A stretch of DNA of 64,000 bases from Serratia proteamaculans_D (GCF_049959315.1 NZ_CP188201.1), one strand, 5' to 3'; shown: positions 16,569 to 25,640, numbered from the stretch's first letter. Numbers and translations: made by a program. The notes: generated by a model not told the origin, from the sequence alone.

Positions 16569-17963
16569 TTATTTGGCTTGCTGACTGCTTGGCTCCGCTT
16601 GTGAGCGCGGCTGGGTAATGCGCAGGCTGCTGACCGCTGCCGCCAATGTGGCGAAGGTACCGGCCAGAATCAACGAGGCATGGGTGCCGGAGGTGGGGAA
16701 CAGGTTGAACATTAACGCCACCAGCGCTGCTCCCGAGGTCTGTCCCAATAGGCGGGCGGTGCCCAGCATGCCGCTGGCACCCCCGCTGCGGTTGCGCGGG
16801 GCGGCGGAAATAATGGTGTGGTTATTCGGGGACTGAAACAGCCCAAAACCGGCACCGCACAGCACCATGCGCCAGATGATATCCAGGTCTGAAGGGTTCT
16901 GCGGCAGCAGCGCCAACAGGAACAGGCCCAGTGCAAACACCGCCAGACCGATACAGCCTAACAACCCGGCATGAATGCGCTCAACCAGGCGTCCTGCAAG
17001 CGGTGCCATGACGATAATCGCCAACGGCCAGGGTGTCAGCAGTAACCCGGTGGTGACCTCGTCGCGGCCCAGCGTGCTTTGCAGGAAGAAAGGCAACGAA
17101 ACCATCGCCAGCATTTGGGCGGCGAATGAACAAATCGAAGTGCCCATCGACAGCGCGAAAATCGGAATGCGCAGCAAGTCCACCGGCAGCAGTGGGAATT
17201 CCTGTCGCAGTTGGCGGCGAACAAAGAAGAAGCCAATCACCAGCAGCGCGGCGATTTCGCTGAATATCAGCGTCAGGCTCTGGCCCTGGGCAAAGCCGCT
17301 GATGGCGGTGATCAGCAGCCCGAAGGTCAGGGCATTCATCACCGCGCTGGTCGGATCAAAGCGCTGATTAGTGCTTTTTTGGCTGTTGCCGGGCAGGTAC
17401 TTCATCCCCAGCAACAGCGCGACGATACCAATTGGCAGGTTAATCGCGAACAGCCATTGCCAGGAGGCCACCGACAGGATAGCCGCCGCAACCGTCGGCC
17501 CGGCTGCTGAGGAAAAGGCGACAATCAGTGAATTGATACCCATACCGCGGCCGAGAAACCGCTGAGGATAGATAATGCGTATTAACGCGGTGTTGACGCT
17601 CATGATCGCGGCGGCGCCAAAGCCTTGCAGCACGCGGGCAATGGTCAGCGTCGTCAGCGAGTCGGACAGGGCGCAGAACAGCGAGGTAATGCTGAACACC
17701 AACAGACCGGCCTGATAGATGCGACGATAACCGATCAGGTCACCGAGCGAGGCCAGCGACAGTAGCGAAATGGTGATCGCCAACTGGTAGGCGTTAACCA
17801 CCCAGATGGAGCTGGCCGGGCTGGCATTCAGATCGCGCGCGATGGTCGGCAGTGCCACGTTGGCAATCGCGCCATCGAGCACCGAAACGGTGATGCCCAG
17901 GGCAATGGCGAGGATGGCCCCATAGCGTTGTGGGACGGGCAGGCCGTCAGTACAAGAACGCAT
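16569..17963 (-). CDS. yebQ: MFS transporter YebQ (DHA2-type, 14 TM)
   Basis: This 464-residue member of the drug:H+ antiporter-2 branch of the major facilitator superfamily follows E. coli YebQ along its length: DGLPVPQRYGAILAIALGI at the start, the antiporter motif VLDGAIANVALPTIARDL, LARVLQGFGAA-type motif, and ending LRITQPRSQ. The substrate is not established. I chose ATG at 17963, preceded by GAG, because it gives the family's N terminus; more upstream ATGs would add residues with no match. It is divergent from kdgR, as in E. coli. Confidence 0.9.
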   Translation of the reverse strand: MRSCTDGLPVPQRYGAILAIALGITVSVLDGAIANVALPTIARDLNASPASSIWVVNAYQLAITISLLSLASLGDLIGYRRIYQAGLLVFSITSLFCALSDSLTTLTIARVLQGFGAAAIMSVNTALIRIIYPQRFLGRGMGINSLIVAFSSAAGPTVAAAILSVASWQWLFAINLPIGIVALLLGMKYLPGNSQKSTNQRFDPTSAVMNALTFGLLITAISGFAQGQSLTLIFSEIAALLVIGFFFVRRQLRQEFPLLPVDLLRIPIFALSMGTSICSFAAQMLAMVSLPFFLQSTLGRDEVTTGLLLTPWPLAIIVMAPLAGRLVERIHAGLLGCIGLAVFALGLFLLALLPQNPSDLDIIWRMVLCGAGFGLFQSPNNHTIISAAPRNRSGGASGMLGTARLLGQTSGAALVALMFNLFPTSGTHASLILAGTFATLAAAVSSLRITQPRSQAEPSSQQAK

Positions 17964-18196
17964 GTTGATCTCAAAGGTATTAATCCGGGGGAGTATTACC
18001 ATGCTAATCATATTCGTCTGCGATTGCATCCACAGATTCCCGCTCAATTGTAATAACCGATGAGAGATAAGCACTCAATTCTTTCCTTCTCAGGCATTTA
18101 TCCCTGGGGCAGATTGCGTGCTTTCCGCGGTACCGCGTATACTGAAACTCGTGTTCAAATTTCTTAAAACAGAAAATGCCGGGTAGGATATTGACT
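17964..18196. promoter_or_regulatory. Divergent promoter region yebQ / kdgR
   Basis: These 233 bases must carry the promoters for the two divergent genes. I looked for KdgR operators (TGAAA...TTTCA type) because KdgR regulates sugar-acid genes. The only similar stretch, around 18153-18176, is a weak imperfect repeat that I do not call. Confidence 0.35.
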
Positions 18197-18988
18197 ATGG
18201 TTAACGCAGACTCAGATAAACAACCGGATGCGGTTTCATCCGTGCTGAAGGTATTTGGTATCTTGCAGGCGCTGGGCGAAGAACGTGAGATTGGCATAAC
18301 CGAGCTTTCCCAGCGGGTGATGATGTCCAAGAGTACCGTCTACCGTTTTCTGCAGACCATGAAGTCATTGGGCTATGTTTCGCAGGAGGGCGAGTCGGAG
18401 AAATACGCGCTCACGCTCAAGCTGTTTGAACTGGGAGCTAAGTCGCTGCAAAGCGTCGATCTGATCCGCAGCGCCGATATCCAGATGCGCGAGCTGTCGA
18501 ACCACACCCGTGAAGCTATTCACCTCGGGGCGCTGGATGAGGACAGTATTGTCTATATCCATAAAATCGACGCCATGTATAACCTGCGTATGTATTCGCG
18601 TATTGGTCGTCGCAATCCGCTGCACAGCACGGCGATCGGTAAAGTGCTGTTGGCCTGGCGTGACCGGGCTGAAGTGGCGCAAATTCTGTCAAAAATTGAG
18701 TTTACCCGCAGTACTCCAAACACCCTGACCGATGCCGCAGCCTTGATGTCACAGCTGGATCAGGTGCGTGAGCAGGGGGTGGGTGAAGACATAGAAGAAC
18801 AGGAAGAAGGGTTGCGCTGCATTGCGGTGCCGGTGTTTGACCGTTTTGGCGTGGTCACCGCCGGCCTGAGCATCTCGTTCCCGTCCATTCGTTACTCGGA
18901 AGAGGCCAACGCCGATTACGTCAAACGTCTGCATAGCGCCGCCCGCAACATTTCCGAGCAAATGGGCTACCACGACTACCCATTCTAA
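18197..18988 (+). CDS. kdgR: Transcriptional repressor KdgR (IclR family)
   Basis: KdgR represses genes for pectin and 2-keto-3-deoxygluconate breakdown and is released by KDG. The 263-residue protein has an N-terminal winged helix (VSSVLKVFGILQAL ... MMSKSTVYRFLQTM) and a C-terminal IclR ligand domain (IHLGALDEDSIVYIHKID, HSTAIGKVLLAW, EEQEEGLRCIAVPVFDRFG). It ends GYHDYPF like E. coli KdgR and has the same length when started at ATG 18197, which has AGGA upstream; the earlier ATG at 18176 is not needed. Confidence 0.95.
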   Translation: MVNADSDKQPDAVSSVLKVFGILQALGEEREIGITELSQRVMMSKSTVYRFLQTMKSLGYVSQEGESEKYALTLKLFELGAKSLQSVDLIRSADIQMRELSNHTREAIHLGALDEDSIVYIHKIDAMYNLRMYSRIGRRNPLHSTAIGKVLLAWRDRAEVAQILSKIEFTRSTPNTLTDAAALMSQLDQVREQGVGEDIEEQEEGLRCIAVPVFDRFGVVTAGLSISFPSIRYSEEANADYVKRLHSAARNISEQMGYHDYPF

Positions 18989-19065
18989 TTCCGCCGGTTG
19001 CCATCAAGGCGCCGCCATTCACTGGCAGCGCTTTTTTTATTTTAGATTTAGCAGTTTTCAGACGT

Positions 19066-19100
19066 AAAAAAACCGGGGCCAGCTTCAGCCCCGGTTTTTT
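19066..19100 (+). terminator. Bidirectional terminator kdgR / tcyP
   Basis: CCGGGGC (19073-19079) pairs with GCCCCGG (19088-19094); seven A precede and six T follow. It serves both convergent genes. Confidence 0.9.
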
Positions 19101-19114
19101 AATGCCGACGAAAT

Positions 19115-20506
19115 TTACTGGTGAGCCAGTTCCACTTCGTCTTCGCTGTCCATAATGGACTTGTCAGTCTGTTTCATCAGCTGGCTGGTGACGGTACCGG
19201 CGGTCATGGAACCGCTAACGTTCAGTGCAGTACGGCCCATGTCGATCAGCGGTTCAACCGAAATCAGCAGGGCAACCAACGTGACCGGCAGGCCCAGTGC
19301 CGGCAGCACAATCAGCGCGGCGAAGGTTGCGCCGCCACCGACACCGGCAACACCGGCGGAGCTGATGGTAACGATACCCACCAGTGTGGCGATCCACACC
19401 GGATCCAGCGGGTTGATGCCGACGGTAGGGGCAACCATCACCGCCAGCATGGCCGGGTAGAGACCGGCACAACCGTTCTGGCCGATAGTCGCGCCGAACG
19501 AAGCCGAGAAGCTGGCGATAGATTCAGGTATGCCCAGACGACGGGTTTGTGCTTCCACATTCAGCGGAATGCTGGCGGCGCTGGAGCGGCTGGTAAAGGC
19601 AAAGGTGATCACCGGCCAGACTTTGCGGAAGAACTTCGCCGGGTTAACGCCGGTGAAGGCCAGCAGCACCGCGTGCACGCCGAACATGATGGCCAGGCCG
19701 AGGTAAGAGGCCACCACGAAGCTGCCGAGTTTGACGATGTCGTGGATGTTGGAACCGGCCACCACTTTGGTCATTAACGCCAGGACGCCGTACGGGGTCA
19801 GTTTCATGACCAGACGTACCAGCTTCATCACCCAGGCTTGCAGGGTGTCGATAGCGACCAGTACGCGTTGGCCTTTCTCTTTATCGTCTTTCAGCAACTG
19901 CAGCGAAGCCACACCCAGGAAGGCGGCGAAGATCACCACGCTAATGATCGAGGTTGGGCTGGCGCCGGTCAGATCGGCAAACGGGTTTTTCGGCACGAAC
20001 GACAGCACCAGTTGCGGTACGGTCAGGTCGGCTACCTTACCGACGTAGTTGCTCTGAATAGCTGCCATGCGCGCGCTTTCCTGCGTACCCTGCACCAGGC
20101 CTTCTGCGGTCAGACCGAACAGGTTGGTGACCAGCACGCCCACCAGTGCGGCGATCAACGTGGTGAACAGCAGAGTGCCAATCGTCAGGAAGCTGATTTT
20201 TCCCAATGAAGAGGCGTTATGCAGCTTGGCGACCGCGCTCAAAATTGAGGCGAACACCAGCGGCATAACAATCATTTGCAGCAGTTGCACATAGCCGTTG
20301 CCGACAATGTTGAACCAGCTGATGGATTCTTTCAGTACCGGGTTTTCGGAACCATAAACCAGTTGCAGTGCCAGACCGAACACCACACCCATTGCCAGAC
20401 CGACCAGTACCTTTTTCGCCAGGCTCCATTGCTTATGGCGGGTTTGCGCCAACAGCAAAAGGAGGGCGACAAAAATCACCACGTTAATAACCAGCGGAAG
20501 ATTCAT
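19115..20506 (-). CDS. tcyP: L-cystine/H+ symporter TcyP (YdjN)
   Basis: TcyP imports L-cystine and related compounds across the inner membrane; it belongs to the dicarboxylate/amino acid:cation symporter family. The 463 residues equal the E. coli length and match through conserved stretches: QWSLAKKVLVGLAMGVVFGLALQ, GYVQLLQMIVMPLVFASILSAV, FTSRSSAASIPLNVE and ASFGATIGQNGCAGLYPAML. ATG 20506 is used; an in-frame TTG upstream would only add METLG. The spacer to ydjM (20507-20690) is AT-rich and presumably holds its promoter. Confidence 0.94.
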   Translation of the reverse strand: MNLPLVINVVIFVALLLLLAQTRHKQWSLAKKVLVGLAMGVVFGLALQLVYGSENPVLKESISWFNIVGNGYVQLLQMIVMPLVFASILSAVAKLHNASSLGKISFLTIGTLLFTTLIAALVGVLVTNLFGLTAEGLVQGTQESARMAAIQSNYVGKVADLTVPQLVLSFVPKNPFADLTGASPTSIISVVIFAAFLGVASLQLLKDDKEKGQRVLVAIDTLQAWVMKLVRLVMKLTPYGVLALMTKVVAGSNIHDIVKLGSFVVASYLGLAIMFGVHAVLLAFTGVNPAKFFRKVWPVITFAFTSRSSAASIPLNVEAQTRRLGIPESIASFSASFGATIGQNGCAGLYPAMLAVMVAPTVGINPLDPVWIATLVGIVTISSAGVAGVGGGATFAALIVLPALGLPVTLVALLISVEPLIDMGRTALNVSGSMTAGTVTSQLMKQTDKSIMDSEDEVELAHQ

Positions 20507-20690
20507 CCCCAATGTCTCCAATTATTTTTTCTTATATAAAAATGGCTATGCACCAAGGCGTAGCGATACTAAATATCGTAACAGTTTGCGTAACGGCTCA
20601 CTTATATCCAAATGGAATTTGATATAACTTTGTGGGTGAATTTGTTTAATTAATAATCTTTGCGGATATTAAATGGCCGTTTTTTTGTGA

Positions 20691-21239
20691 TCACAGTCTG
20701 ATATTTTTTATTTGTTCAAAATAGGACTGCACAGGAATGGTGCAACCGCCTTGCCAGTAGATAGCGAAAGCGACCAGACACAGGCACAGAGCGCGCTCGA
20801 GTTGGTTGCCTTTCTGAGAATTTAGCAGCGGCAGGCGAAAACGCCAGCGGCAAGGCCAAAGCAAGGGCACGCCAGCGGGGGTGAGCATATCTGCCAACAG
20901 GTGACTGAAGTAACCGATAATCATCGCATGCAGCACATCCGGCGGGATCGGCCAACTGCGTGGGACGTCAAGCTGGAACAGTGCCATGCCGCCGGCGATC
21001 GCCAGCAGGCTATGAGTAAAACCGCGATGACCGAAGGCACGGGAGATTGGAATGGCGATCCAGCGCAGGCGCTGACCCAACACCGATTTGGGGTGATCGA
21101 TATCGGGCAGCAACGAAGTCAGCAGTGCGGCGGGGATAATATGCCACCAGTCGCCGGTAGCCAGCTCTGGCGTCACCTCGGCCTTCTTGGCGAAAATCGC
21201 GCAAGCGACAGAGAAAATAAGATGTCCTTCCGCGGTCAT
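20691..21239 (-). CDS. ydjM: YdjM, LexA-regulated membrane-bound metal-dependent hydrolase
   Basis: This 182-residue inner-membrane protein of the YdjM/DUF457 family closely follows E. coli YdjM: MTAEGHLIFSVACAIFAKK, LLPDIDHPKSVLGQRLRWI, SRAFGHRGFTHSLLAI, HLLADMLTPAGVPLLWPCRWRFRLP. The conserved His/Asp groups (PDIDHP, GHRGFTHS, HLLADMLTP) are the proposed metal ligands. The C-terminal tail is shorter than in E. coli (196 residues) and diverged. Its molecular function is not established; in E. coli it is SOS-induced, and a LexA box lies just upstream here. Confidence 0.93.
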   Translation of the reverse strand: MTAEGHLIFSVACAIFAKKAEVTPELATGDWWHIIPAALLTSLLPDIDHPKSVLGQRLRWIAIPISRAFGHRGFTHSLLAIAGGMALFQLDVPRSWPIPPDVLHAMIIGYFSHLLADMLTPAGVPLLWPCRWRFRLPLLNSQKGNQLERALCLCLVAFAIYWQGGCTIPVQSYFEQIKNIRL

Positions 21240-21258
21240 ACTGCAGTTCCAGCTGATA

Positions 21259-21278
21259 AACTGTTAATTTATCCAGTA
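21259..21278 (-). promoter_or_regulatory. LexA (SOS) box before ydjM
   Basis: Read on the minus strand, TACTGGATAAATTAACAGTT has the CTG-N10-CAG core of the enterobacterial LexA operator (TACTGTATATATATACAGTA) with an AT-rich centre. It ends about 20 bases before the ydjM start. E. coli ydjM is a LexA target, supporting the site. Confidence 0.8.
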
Positions 21279-21408
21279 TATGGGAAAATTCCCAGTAGTG
21301 GAAGCAGTTACCCTGTAACCAATTGTTTATTTTATACGGTTTTACAACGGCTTGTTATGGTCAATGCTAAAGGGTTATGTGTTTTTGGTCCGGCAAGGCT
21401 GATCGAGG

Positions 21409-21479
21409 AAGAAAGCTCCGGGCGACAGGAGCAGGTTGCGTGGCAGTGACAGCCTGTACCGATCGCCCGGCGCTTTCTT
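21409..21479. other. Long inverted repeat; possible structured RNA or MITE remnant
   Basis: Arms of 17 bases (21409-21425 and 21463-21479) are inverted copies with a single mismatch, AAGAAAGC(T/G)CCGGGCGA. A second short pairing, ACAGG with CCTGT, lies inside. The 71-base unit sits in the roughly 390-base gene-free gap between ydjM and yniC. No T-run follows on either strand, so it does not look like a terminator. The rest of this gap (21280-21632) shows no gene. Confidence 0.5.
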
Positions 21480-21632
21480 ATCGCCCTAGCATAGGGAGAG
21501 CGGCAGGCTAACTCAATATAAATGAAATAACGTTTTATTTATTTTATGACGTAGTGCGCGATTTTGAAATTAAGCGCTGATGGGACTTGAAGGGGGAGTT
21601 ATGGCACCGGGAGCAGGCCGATGCCGTGAAGA

Positions 21633-22298
21633 TTACGCCAGGTGATCAGGTGTCAGCTGTTCCAGCGTTTCGAGCTTATGATCGGCCAATGCCCAGCGCG
21701 CATCGTTGCGATACTCGTGCGCCGGGATAACGATCGAGCGCATTCTGGCGGCCTTGGTGGCAATCATGCCGTTGAATGAGTCTTCCAGAGTGATACAGCG
21801 CAGGGGATCACTGCCGAGGCGTTCGGCGGCAATCAGATACACTTCGGGGTGCGGCTTGCTGTAAGGCAGATATTCGGCGGAAACCAATTGGTCAAAGTAG
21901 CCTTCAAGGCCAAACATCTGCAGCACCTGCTGTTGCATGTGCAGCGGCGAAGCGGAGGCCAGGCCGATATTCAGATCCAGACTGCGGCACAGTTCCAGCG
22001 CCTGGTGTACGCCCGGCAACAGCGGTTGTTTTTCACGTACCAGCTCAATGGCGCGTTCGATAATCCGCGCTGAGACCTCCTCTTGCGAAACTCCTTGCCA
22101 CGGCATGGCCTGGTACCACATTTTCACCACCAGATCGATGCGCAGACCCAGGGTATCCGGCAGCTTGTGGCGGTCGGACAAATCCAGCCCCAGTGCGCCA
22201 AAGATATCCAGTTCCGCCTGTAGCCACAGGGGTTCTGAATCGATCAATAAACCATCCATATCAAAAATAGCGGTTTCAATGCGTTGCGAATAGGCCAT
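21633..22298 (-). CDS. hxpB: HAD-family sugar phosphatase HxpB (YniC)
   Basis: This 221-residue cytoplasmic haloacid-dehalogenase-type phosphatase resembles E. coli YniC/HxpB, which dephosphorylates hexose phosphates such as 2-deoxyglucose-6-phosphate. HAD motif I is AIFDMDGLLIDSEPLW (nucleophile Asp), motif II is GLASASPLHMQQQVL, the motif III Lys is in YSKPHPEVYL, and motif IV is TLEDSFNGMIATKAARM. Length and motif spacing match the family. Confidence 0.92.
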   Translation of the reverse strand: MAYSQRIETAIFDMDGLLIDSEPLWLQAELDIFGALGLDLSDRHKLPDTLGLRIDLVVKMWYQAMPWQGVSQEEVSARIIERAIELVREKQPLLPGVHQALELCRSLDLNIGLASASPLHMQQQVLQMFGLEGYFDQLVSAEYLPYSKPHPEVYLIAAERLGSDPLRCITLEDSFNGMIATKAARMRSIVIPAHEYRNDARWALADHKLETLEQLTPDHLA

Positions 22299-22363
22299 TA
22301 GCGGTTAACTCCTTGCCGGCGCCGGTGAATGTGGCAAACACTTTATCATCGCTGACGGCGAGA

Positions 22364-23644
22364 CTAAAACTTTTGCCTGCCGGGCTGAGCCCGGCCAAAG
22401 CGCAGGATACGCCACACTTCCCGCAGCTTTAACCACCAGCGCTGATGTTGGCGCTCGGTGACCTGCTGTAGCATGCGCGCATAGTCCAGCACCAATCCTG
22501 GCGTCCAGGTCATGCTTTCGCCACGGCTGCGCAGCACCGCCAGCATCCACAGGTTGGGATCGAGCACCAGCAACAGAAAACGCCGCCACAGATGCTTATC
22601 GCCCAGTACGCCTTCCAGCGCGCTGTCGAGTGCCCGGATCACCGTGGTGGAACAGTTGCGACGGGTCAGGTTATAGGTGGTGTCCTGCTGATAGCGTTGC
22701 CAGAAAGCGCGCAGCGCCGTCGGGTTATAGCGATGAAACTGGATTTTTTTGTCCGGTGGGCACCAGGCCGCCACCTCTTGCTGCAGGCTCGGCAGAAAAC
22801 GCCCGTCGACGTTGTTTTGCTCACCGGAATGCAGCAACTGGCGGAAATCCTGTGCGGAGTGGCTGATATTGTTAAGCGGATAGTGGCTAATATACAGATC
22901 CGGATCGAGCGCCACGGCAGCATGCCCGGTGGAGATGTTACCGTCGCCGTCTACTGCGGCGATGTAGCGGTCGACGATATAACGTCGGCGCGCGTCTTTT
23001 GCCGAACCTATTGGCGTCCAGACGTACAGGTTGAGCGGGCTGGAGTCATGCGCCCATTGTAGTCCCGACTGATCCTGATTTTGATTCAGAGAAAAGCTTT
23101 CCAGCCGGCGTGCAATGCGCAGCAGTGCCCAACCGGAAAGCAGGATCATCACGCCGAGGCAAAAGGGCACCGTCATGCGGTGTGGTGCCGGCCAGCCGAA
23201 AAAAATCATCAACGAAAGCAGAATTTCACCGCTGCCAGCGAGCGCTACCGGCTTCCAGCGGCTGTGCTGGATCACCGTGGAGGAGGCGATACGTACCGCG
23301 CCGTCAAGCAACAGCGCACTGCCAAATACCAACGTGGCGACGATGTTACCGTCTGCGGGCACGTCAAAAATCGTAAAGGCCATAAAGATAAAGCCCAGGC
23401 CTTTCAACAGTACCGGTCGGCTGGCGGAAGAACCTATCACCAGCGCGGCGGAAATCGCCACCAGCCCTTCCAGCGCCAATATGACTGCCAAGGCATCTAA
23501 CGCCAGCACCGAACGACCATCCTGCAGAATGTCGAACAGCATCAGCATGCCCACGCAGAGCCACAACCAGCCGAACAGCATCAGCAGGCGGCGCTGCCCG
23601 TGCAGCGCCTGTGCGCCCAACAATAAGATAATCAGCCGGATCAT
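22364..23644 (-). CDS. HdeD-like membrane protein fused to a permuted papain-like (His...Cys) domain
   Basis: This 426-residue protein has two parts. Residues 1-180 hold about six membrane helices with the pattern of HdeD/DUF308 proteins (LKGLGFIFMAFTIFDVP, FGSALLLDGAVRIASS). Residues 200-360 form a soluble domain with His241 in STGHAAVALDPDLYISHYP and Cys331 in TRRNCSTTVIRALDSAL. That order, His before Cys, is what circularly permuted NlpC/P60-like (papain-fold) hydrolases show. The fold call is from motif pattern only; the substrate is unknown. It lies between yniC and yniB, which is not the E. coli arrangement. Confidence 0.6.
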   Translation of the reverse strand: MIRLIILLLGAQALHGQRRLLMLFGWLWLCVGMLMLFDILQDGRSVLALDALAVILALEGLVAISAALVIGSSASRPVLLKGLGFIFMAFTIFDVPADGNIVATLVFGSALLLDGAVRIASSTVIQHSRWKPVALAGSGEILLSLMIFFGWPAPHRMTVPFCLGVMILLSGWALLRIARRLESFSLNQNQDQSGLQWAHDSSPLNLYVWTPIGSAKDARRRYIVDRYIAAVDGDGNISTGHAAVALDPDLYISHYPLNNISHSAQDFRQLLHSGEQNNVDGRFLPSLQQEVAAWCPPDKKIQFHRYNPTALRAFWQRYQQDTTYNLTRRNCSTTVIRALDSALEGVLGDKHLWRRFLLLVLDPNLWMLAVLRSRGESMTWTPGLVLDYARMLQQVTERQHQRWWLKLREVWRILRFGRAQPGRQKF

Positions 23645-23839
23645 GGTGGCCCCTGTCTAAACGGATTGATTTAACTATATAACTATTTAATGGTAACGCG
23701 CGGATGTCGTTAAGCTGTTGATTTCGGATAATCCCGGCTACGCTTGTAGCACAATAACGGTGAAGAAAACGGTGGGCGAGTTTCAGTAACTACAGGTAGA
23801 CTTAGCCAATTACGGTTACGTCGCTTACAAGGGGAACAC

Positions 23840-24400
23840 ATGACGTATCAACAGGCTGGGCGCATCGCCATTATCAAACGTATTATTGGCTGGGTGGTTT
23901 TTATCCCGGCGTTGCTTTCAACGCTGATCTCAATGTTGATGTTTGTTTATCAGCACAGCGAAAAGACTAAAGGCATCAATGCGGTAATGCTGGATTTTGT
24001 CCACGTGATGGTCGATATGGTGCGCTTCAATACGCCGTTCCTGAATATCTTCTGGTATAACTCGCCGGTCCCGGACGTCGAAAAAAGCCTGTTCAGCGGC
24101 GCTAATTTCATGTTTATCGTGATTTATATTCTGATTTTTGTCGGGCTGGCGCTGCAGGCTTCAGGCGCGCGCATGTCACGCCAGGTGAAATTTATTCGCG
24201 AAGGCCTGGAAGACCAGATGATCCTCGAGCAGGCCAAGGGCGGCGAGGGGCACACCCGTGCGCAGTTGGAAGAACGTATTACGTTGCCGCACCACACCAT
24301 TTTTCTGCAATACTTCCCGCTGTACATTTTACCGGTGGTGATCGCGGTGATAGCCTGGTTTGTCATCAAGCTGCTCGGCCAACTGGCCGGCGCGGCTTGA
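23840..24400 (+). CDS. yniB: YniB family inner-membrane protein
   Basis: This 186-residue protein has three or four hydrophobic segments (about 13-37, 95-112 and 155-180). It matches E. coli YniB: MTYQQAGRIAIIKRIIGWVV, GINAVMLDFVHVMVDMVRFN, NIFWYNSPVP, GLALQASGARMSRQ and LPHHTIFLQYFPLYILPVV. Its function is unknown. RBS AAGGGG precedes ATG 23840. It is divergent from the HdeD-like gene across a 195-base spacer with no clear operator. Confidence 0.92.
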   Translation: MTYQQAGRIAIIKRIIGWVVFIPALLSTLISMLMFVYQHSEKTKGINAVMLDFVHVMVDMVRFNTPFLNIFWYNSPVPDVEKSLFSGANFMFIVIYILIFVGLALQASGARMSRQVKFIREGLEDQMILEQAKGGEGHTRAQLEERITLPHHTIFLQYFPLYILPVVIAVIAWFVIKLLGQLAGAA

Positions 24401-24449
24401 GGTGAGATCGGGTTGAGGCGCTGGGTTCAGCGCCTCGATTTTATCGCGG

Positions 24450-25310
24450 CTAGGAATGCAGCAGTGCTTCCACCGCGCGCTGGGCCTTGACCAGATGCTG
24501 GCCACCAAACAGATTGCTACGGTTGAGCAGGTAATACAGCTGATACAGCGGCTGACGTTCGATAAATCCATTCTCCAGGGGCCAGACGCTCTGGTAACCG
24601 TCATAAATCTGCGGCGGCAGCTCCGGATACAGCGGCAGCATCGCCAAATCGCACTCTCTGTCGCCCCAATAGCAGGCCGGATCAAACAGCAAGGGGCCGT
24701 TGGCGGTTAAAGCGCAGTTGGCCGGCCATAAATCGCCATGCAACAGTGAAGGCTGCGGCTGATGGTGCTGCAGGCGGAGATACACCGCGTCAACAATCTC
24801 ATCAATATCCCCGAAGGTCATGCCTTTCTCTGCCGCCATCTGCAACTGCCAGCCAATACGCTGCTCGGCAAAAAACTCTGACCAGCGGCGCTGCCAGGCA
24901 TTGGGCTGCGGGGTGGTGGACAAATCGTTGTCGAAGTCGAGACCGAACTGTGGCTGTTCGCTCCATTTGTGCAGATGAGCCAGTTGTTGGCCAAGACAGT
25001 AGGCGCCGTGGGCATCAAAGGGTTTCAGGGGTTGGTATTCCAGCAGCAGGAAGCTGTAGTCGCGATCGCTGCCGACGCCGTAAACCTGCGGGACCCGCAC
25101 CGTTTTACTGCGGGCAAGTAACTCCAACTGGTCGGCCTCGGCGGTAAAAATGGGCAACAGTTCCCGGGCATCGCATTTGACAAACACCTGGTGGTCACCG
25201 TAACTCACACGCCATGCCGGGTGAATATCGCCCCCGGGCAGTTCGGTTCTTTCGCGGATTTCTGCGCTGCCAAGATGTTCACTTAACAGACGGCTAACGG
25301 CTTGCCACAT
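24450..25310 (-). CDS. yniA: Fructosamine-kinase-family protein YniA
   Basis: This 286-residue cytoplasmic kinase-like protein matches E. coli YniA in length and sequence: MWQAVSRLLSEHLGSAEIRE, HLHKWSEQPQFGLDFDN, QRIGWQLQMAAEKG, and the catalytic and metal motifs LLHGDLWPANCAL and FDPACYWGDRECDLAML. The family phosphorylates ketosamines or related sugars; the natural substrate here is uncertain. ATG 25310 is chosen because it gives the conserved N terminus; an upstream start at 25343 would add 11 residues. Confidence 0.92.
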   Translation of the reverse strand: MWQAVSRLLSEHLGSAEIRERTELPGGDIHPAWRVSYGDHQVFVKCDARELLPIFTAEADQLELLARSKTVRVPQVYGVGSDRDYSFLLLEYQPLKPFDAHGAYCLGQQLAHLHKWSEQPQFGLDFDNDLSTTPQPNAWQRRWSEFFAEQRIGWQLQMAAEKGMTFGDIDEIVDAVYLRLQHHQPQPSLLHGDLWPANCALTANGPLLFDPACYWGDRECDLAMLPLYPELPPQIYDGYQSVWPLENGFIERQPLYQLYYLLNRSNLFGGQHLVKAQRAVEALLHS

Positions 25311-25368
25311 GGTACACCCCCTCTGTGTTGCCTGCGAATTCATTAGGTTAGCGTCTTTAGCCCGAAGA

Positions 25369-25637
25369 AAACACGACCTGGCGCACAGCCGGCACCAACA
25401 ACTGGCGATTTTCTCGCCACTCGCGTTTGCTCAAAGTATATACGCTATTGATTAATTTAAGTACGGCGCATGTTGCAACTTGCTGGGGGGAGAGCGATGT
25501 TTATCAGGCTGATTGCACATGTCGCGACAGTAGACTCTTAAGATGGCCTTTACTATCAATGAGATGAGAAATTAATGGAGCAAAACCAGCAGTGGCAGCG
25601 CGGTGAATACCGGATCACCAGTGATAAATGCGAGTTA
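25369..25637 (+). repeat. Left copy of a 269-bp direct repeat flanking an inserted segment
   Basis: This stretch aligns without gaps with 26938-27206 (constant offset 1569) with about a dozen mismatches. It holds the yniA/acetyltransferase spacer plus the first 21 codons of the acetyltransferase gene. Its left edge borders the yniA leader; its right edge runs into AT-rich DNA. Confidence 0.95.
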
Positions 25638-25640
25638 TGA
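25575..25640 (+). pseudogene. Broken 5' copy of the acetyltransferase gene
   Basis: ATG at 25575 opens a frame of 21 codons (MEQNQQWQRGEYRITSDKCEL) that stops at TGA 25638-25640. It copies the first codons of the intact gene at 27144, including leader and ribosome site, and diverges exactly where the repeat ends. It cannot make a functional enzyme. Confidence 0.85.

Noticed and set aside
18153..18176. Possible KdgR operator before kdgR
   Set aside because: The stretch is only a weak inverted repeat and lacks the TGAAA...TTTCA symmetry of KdgR boxes.
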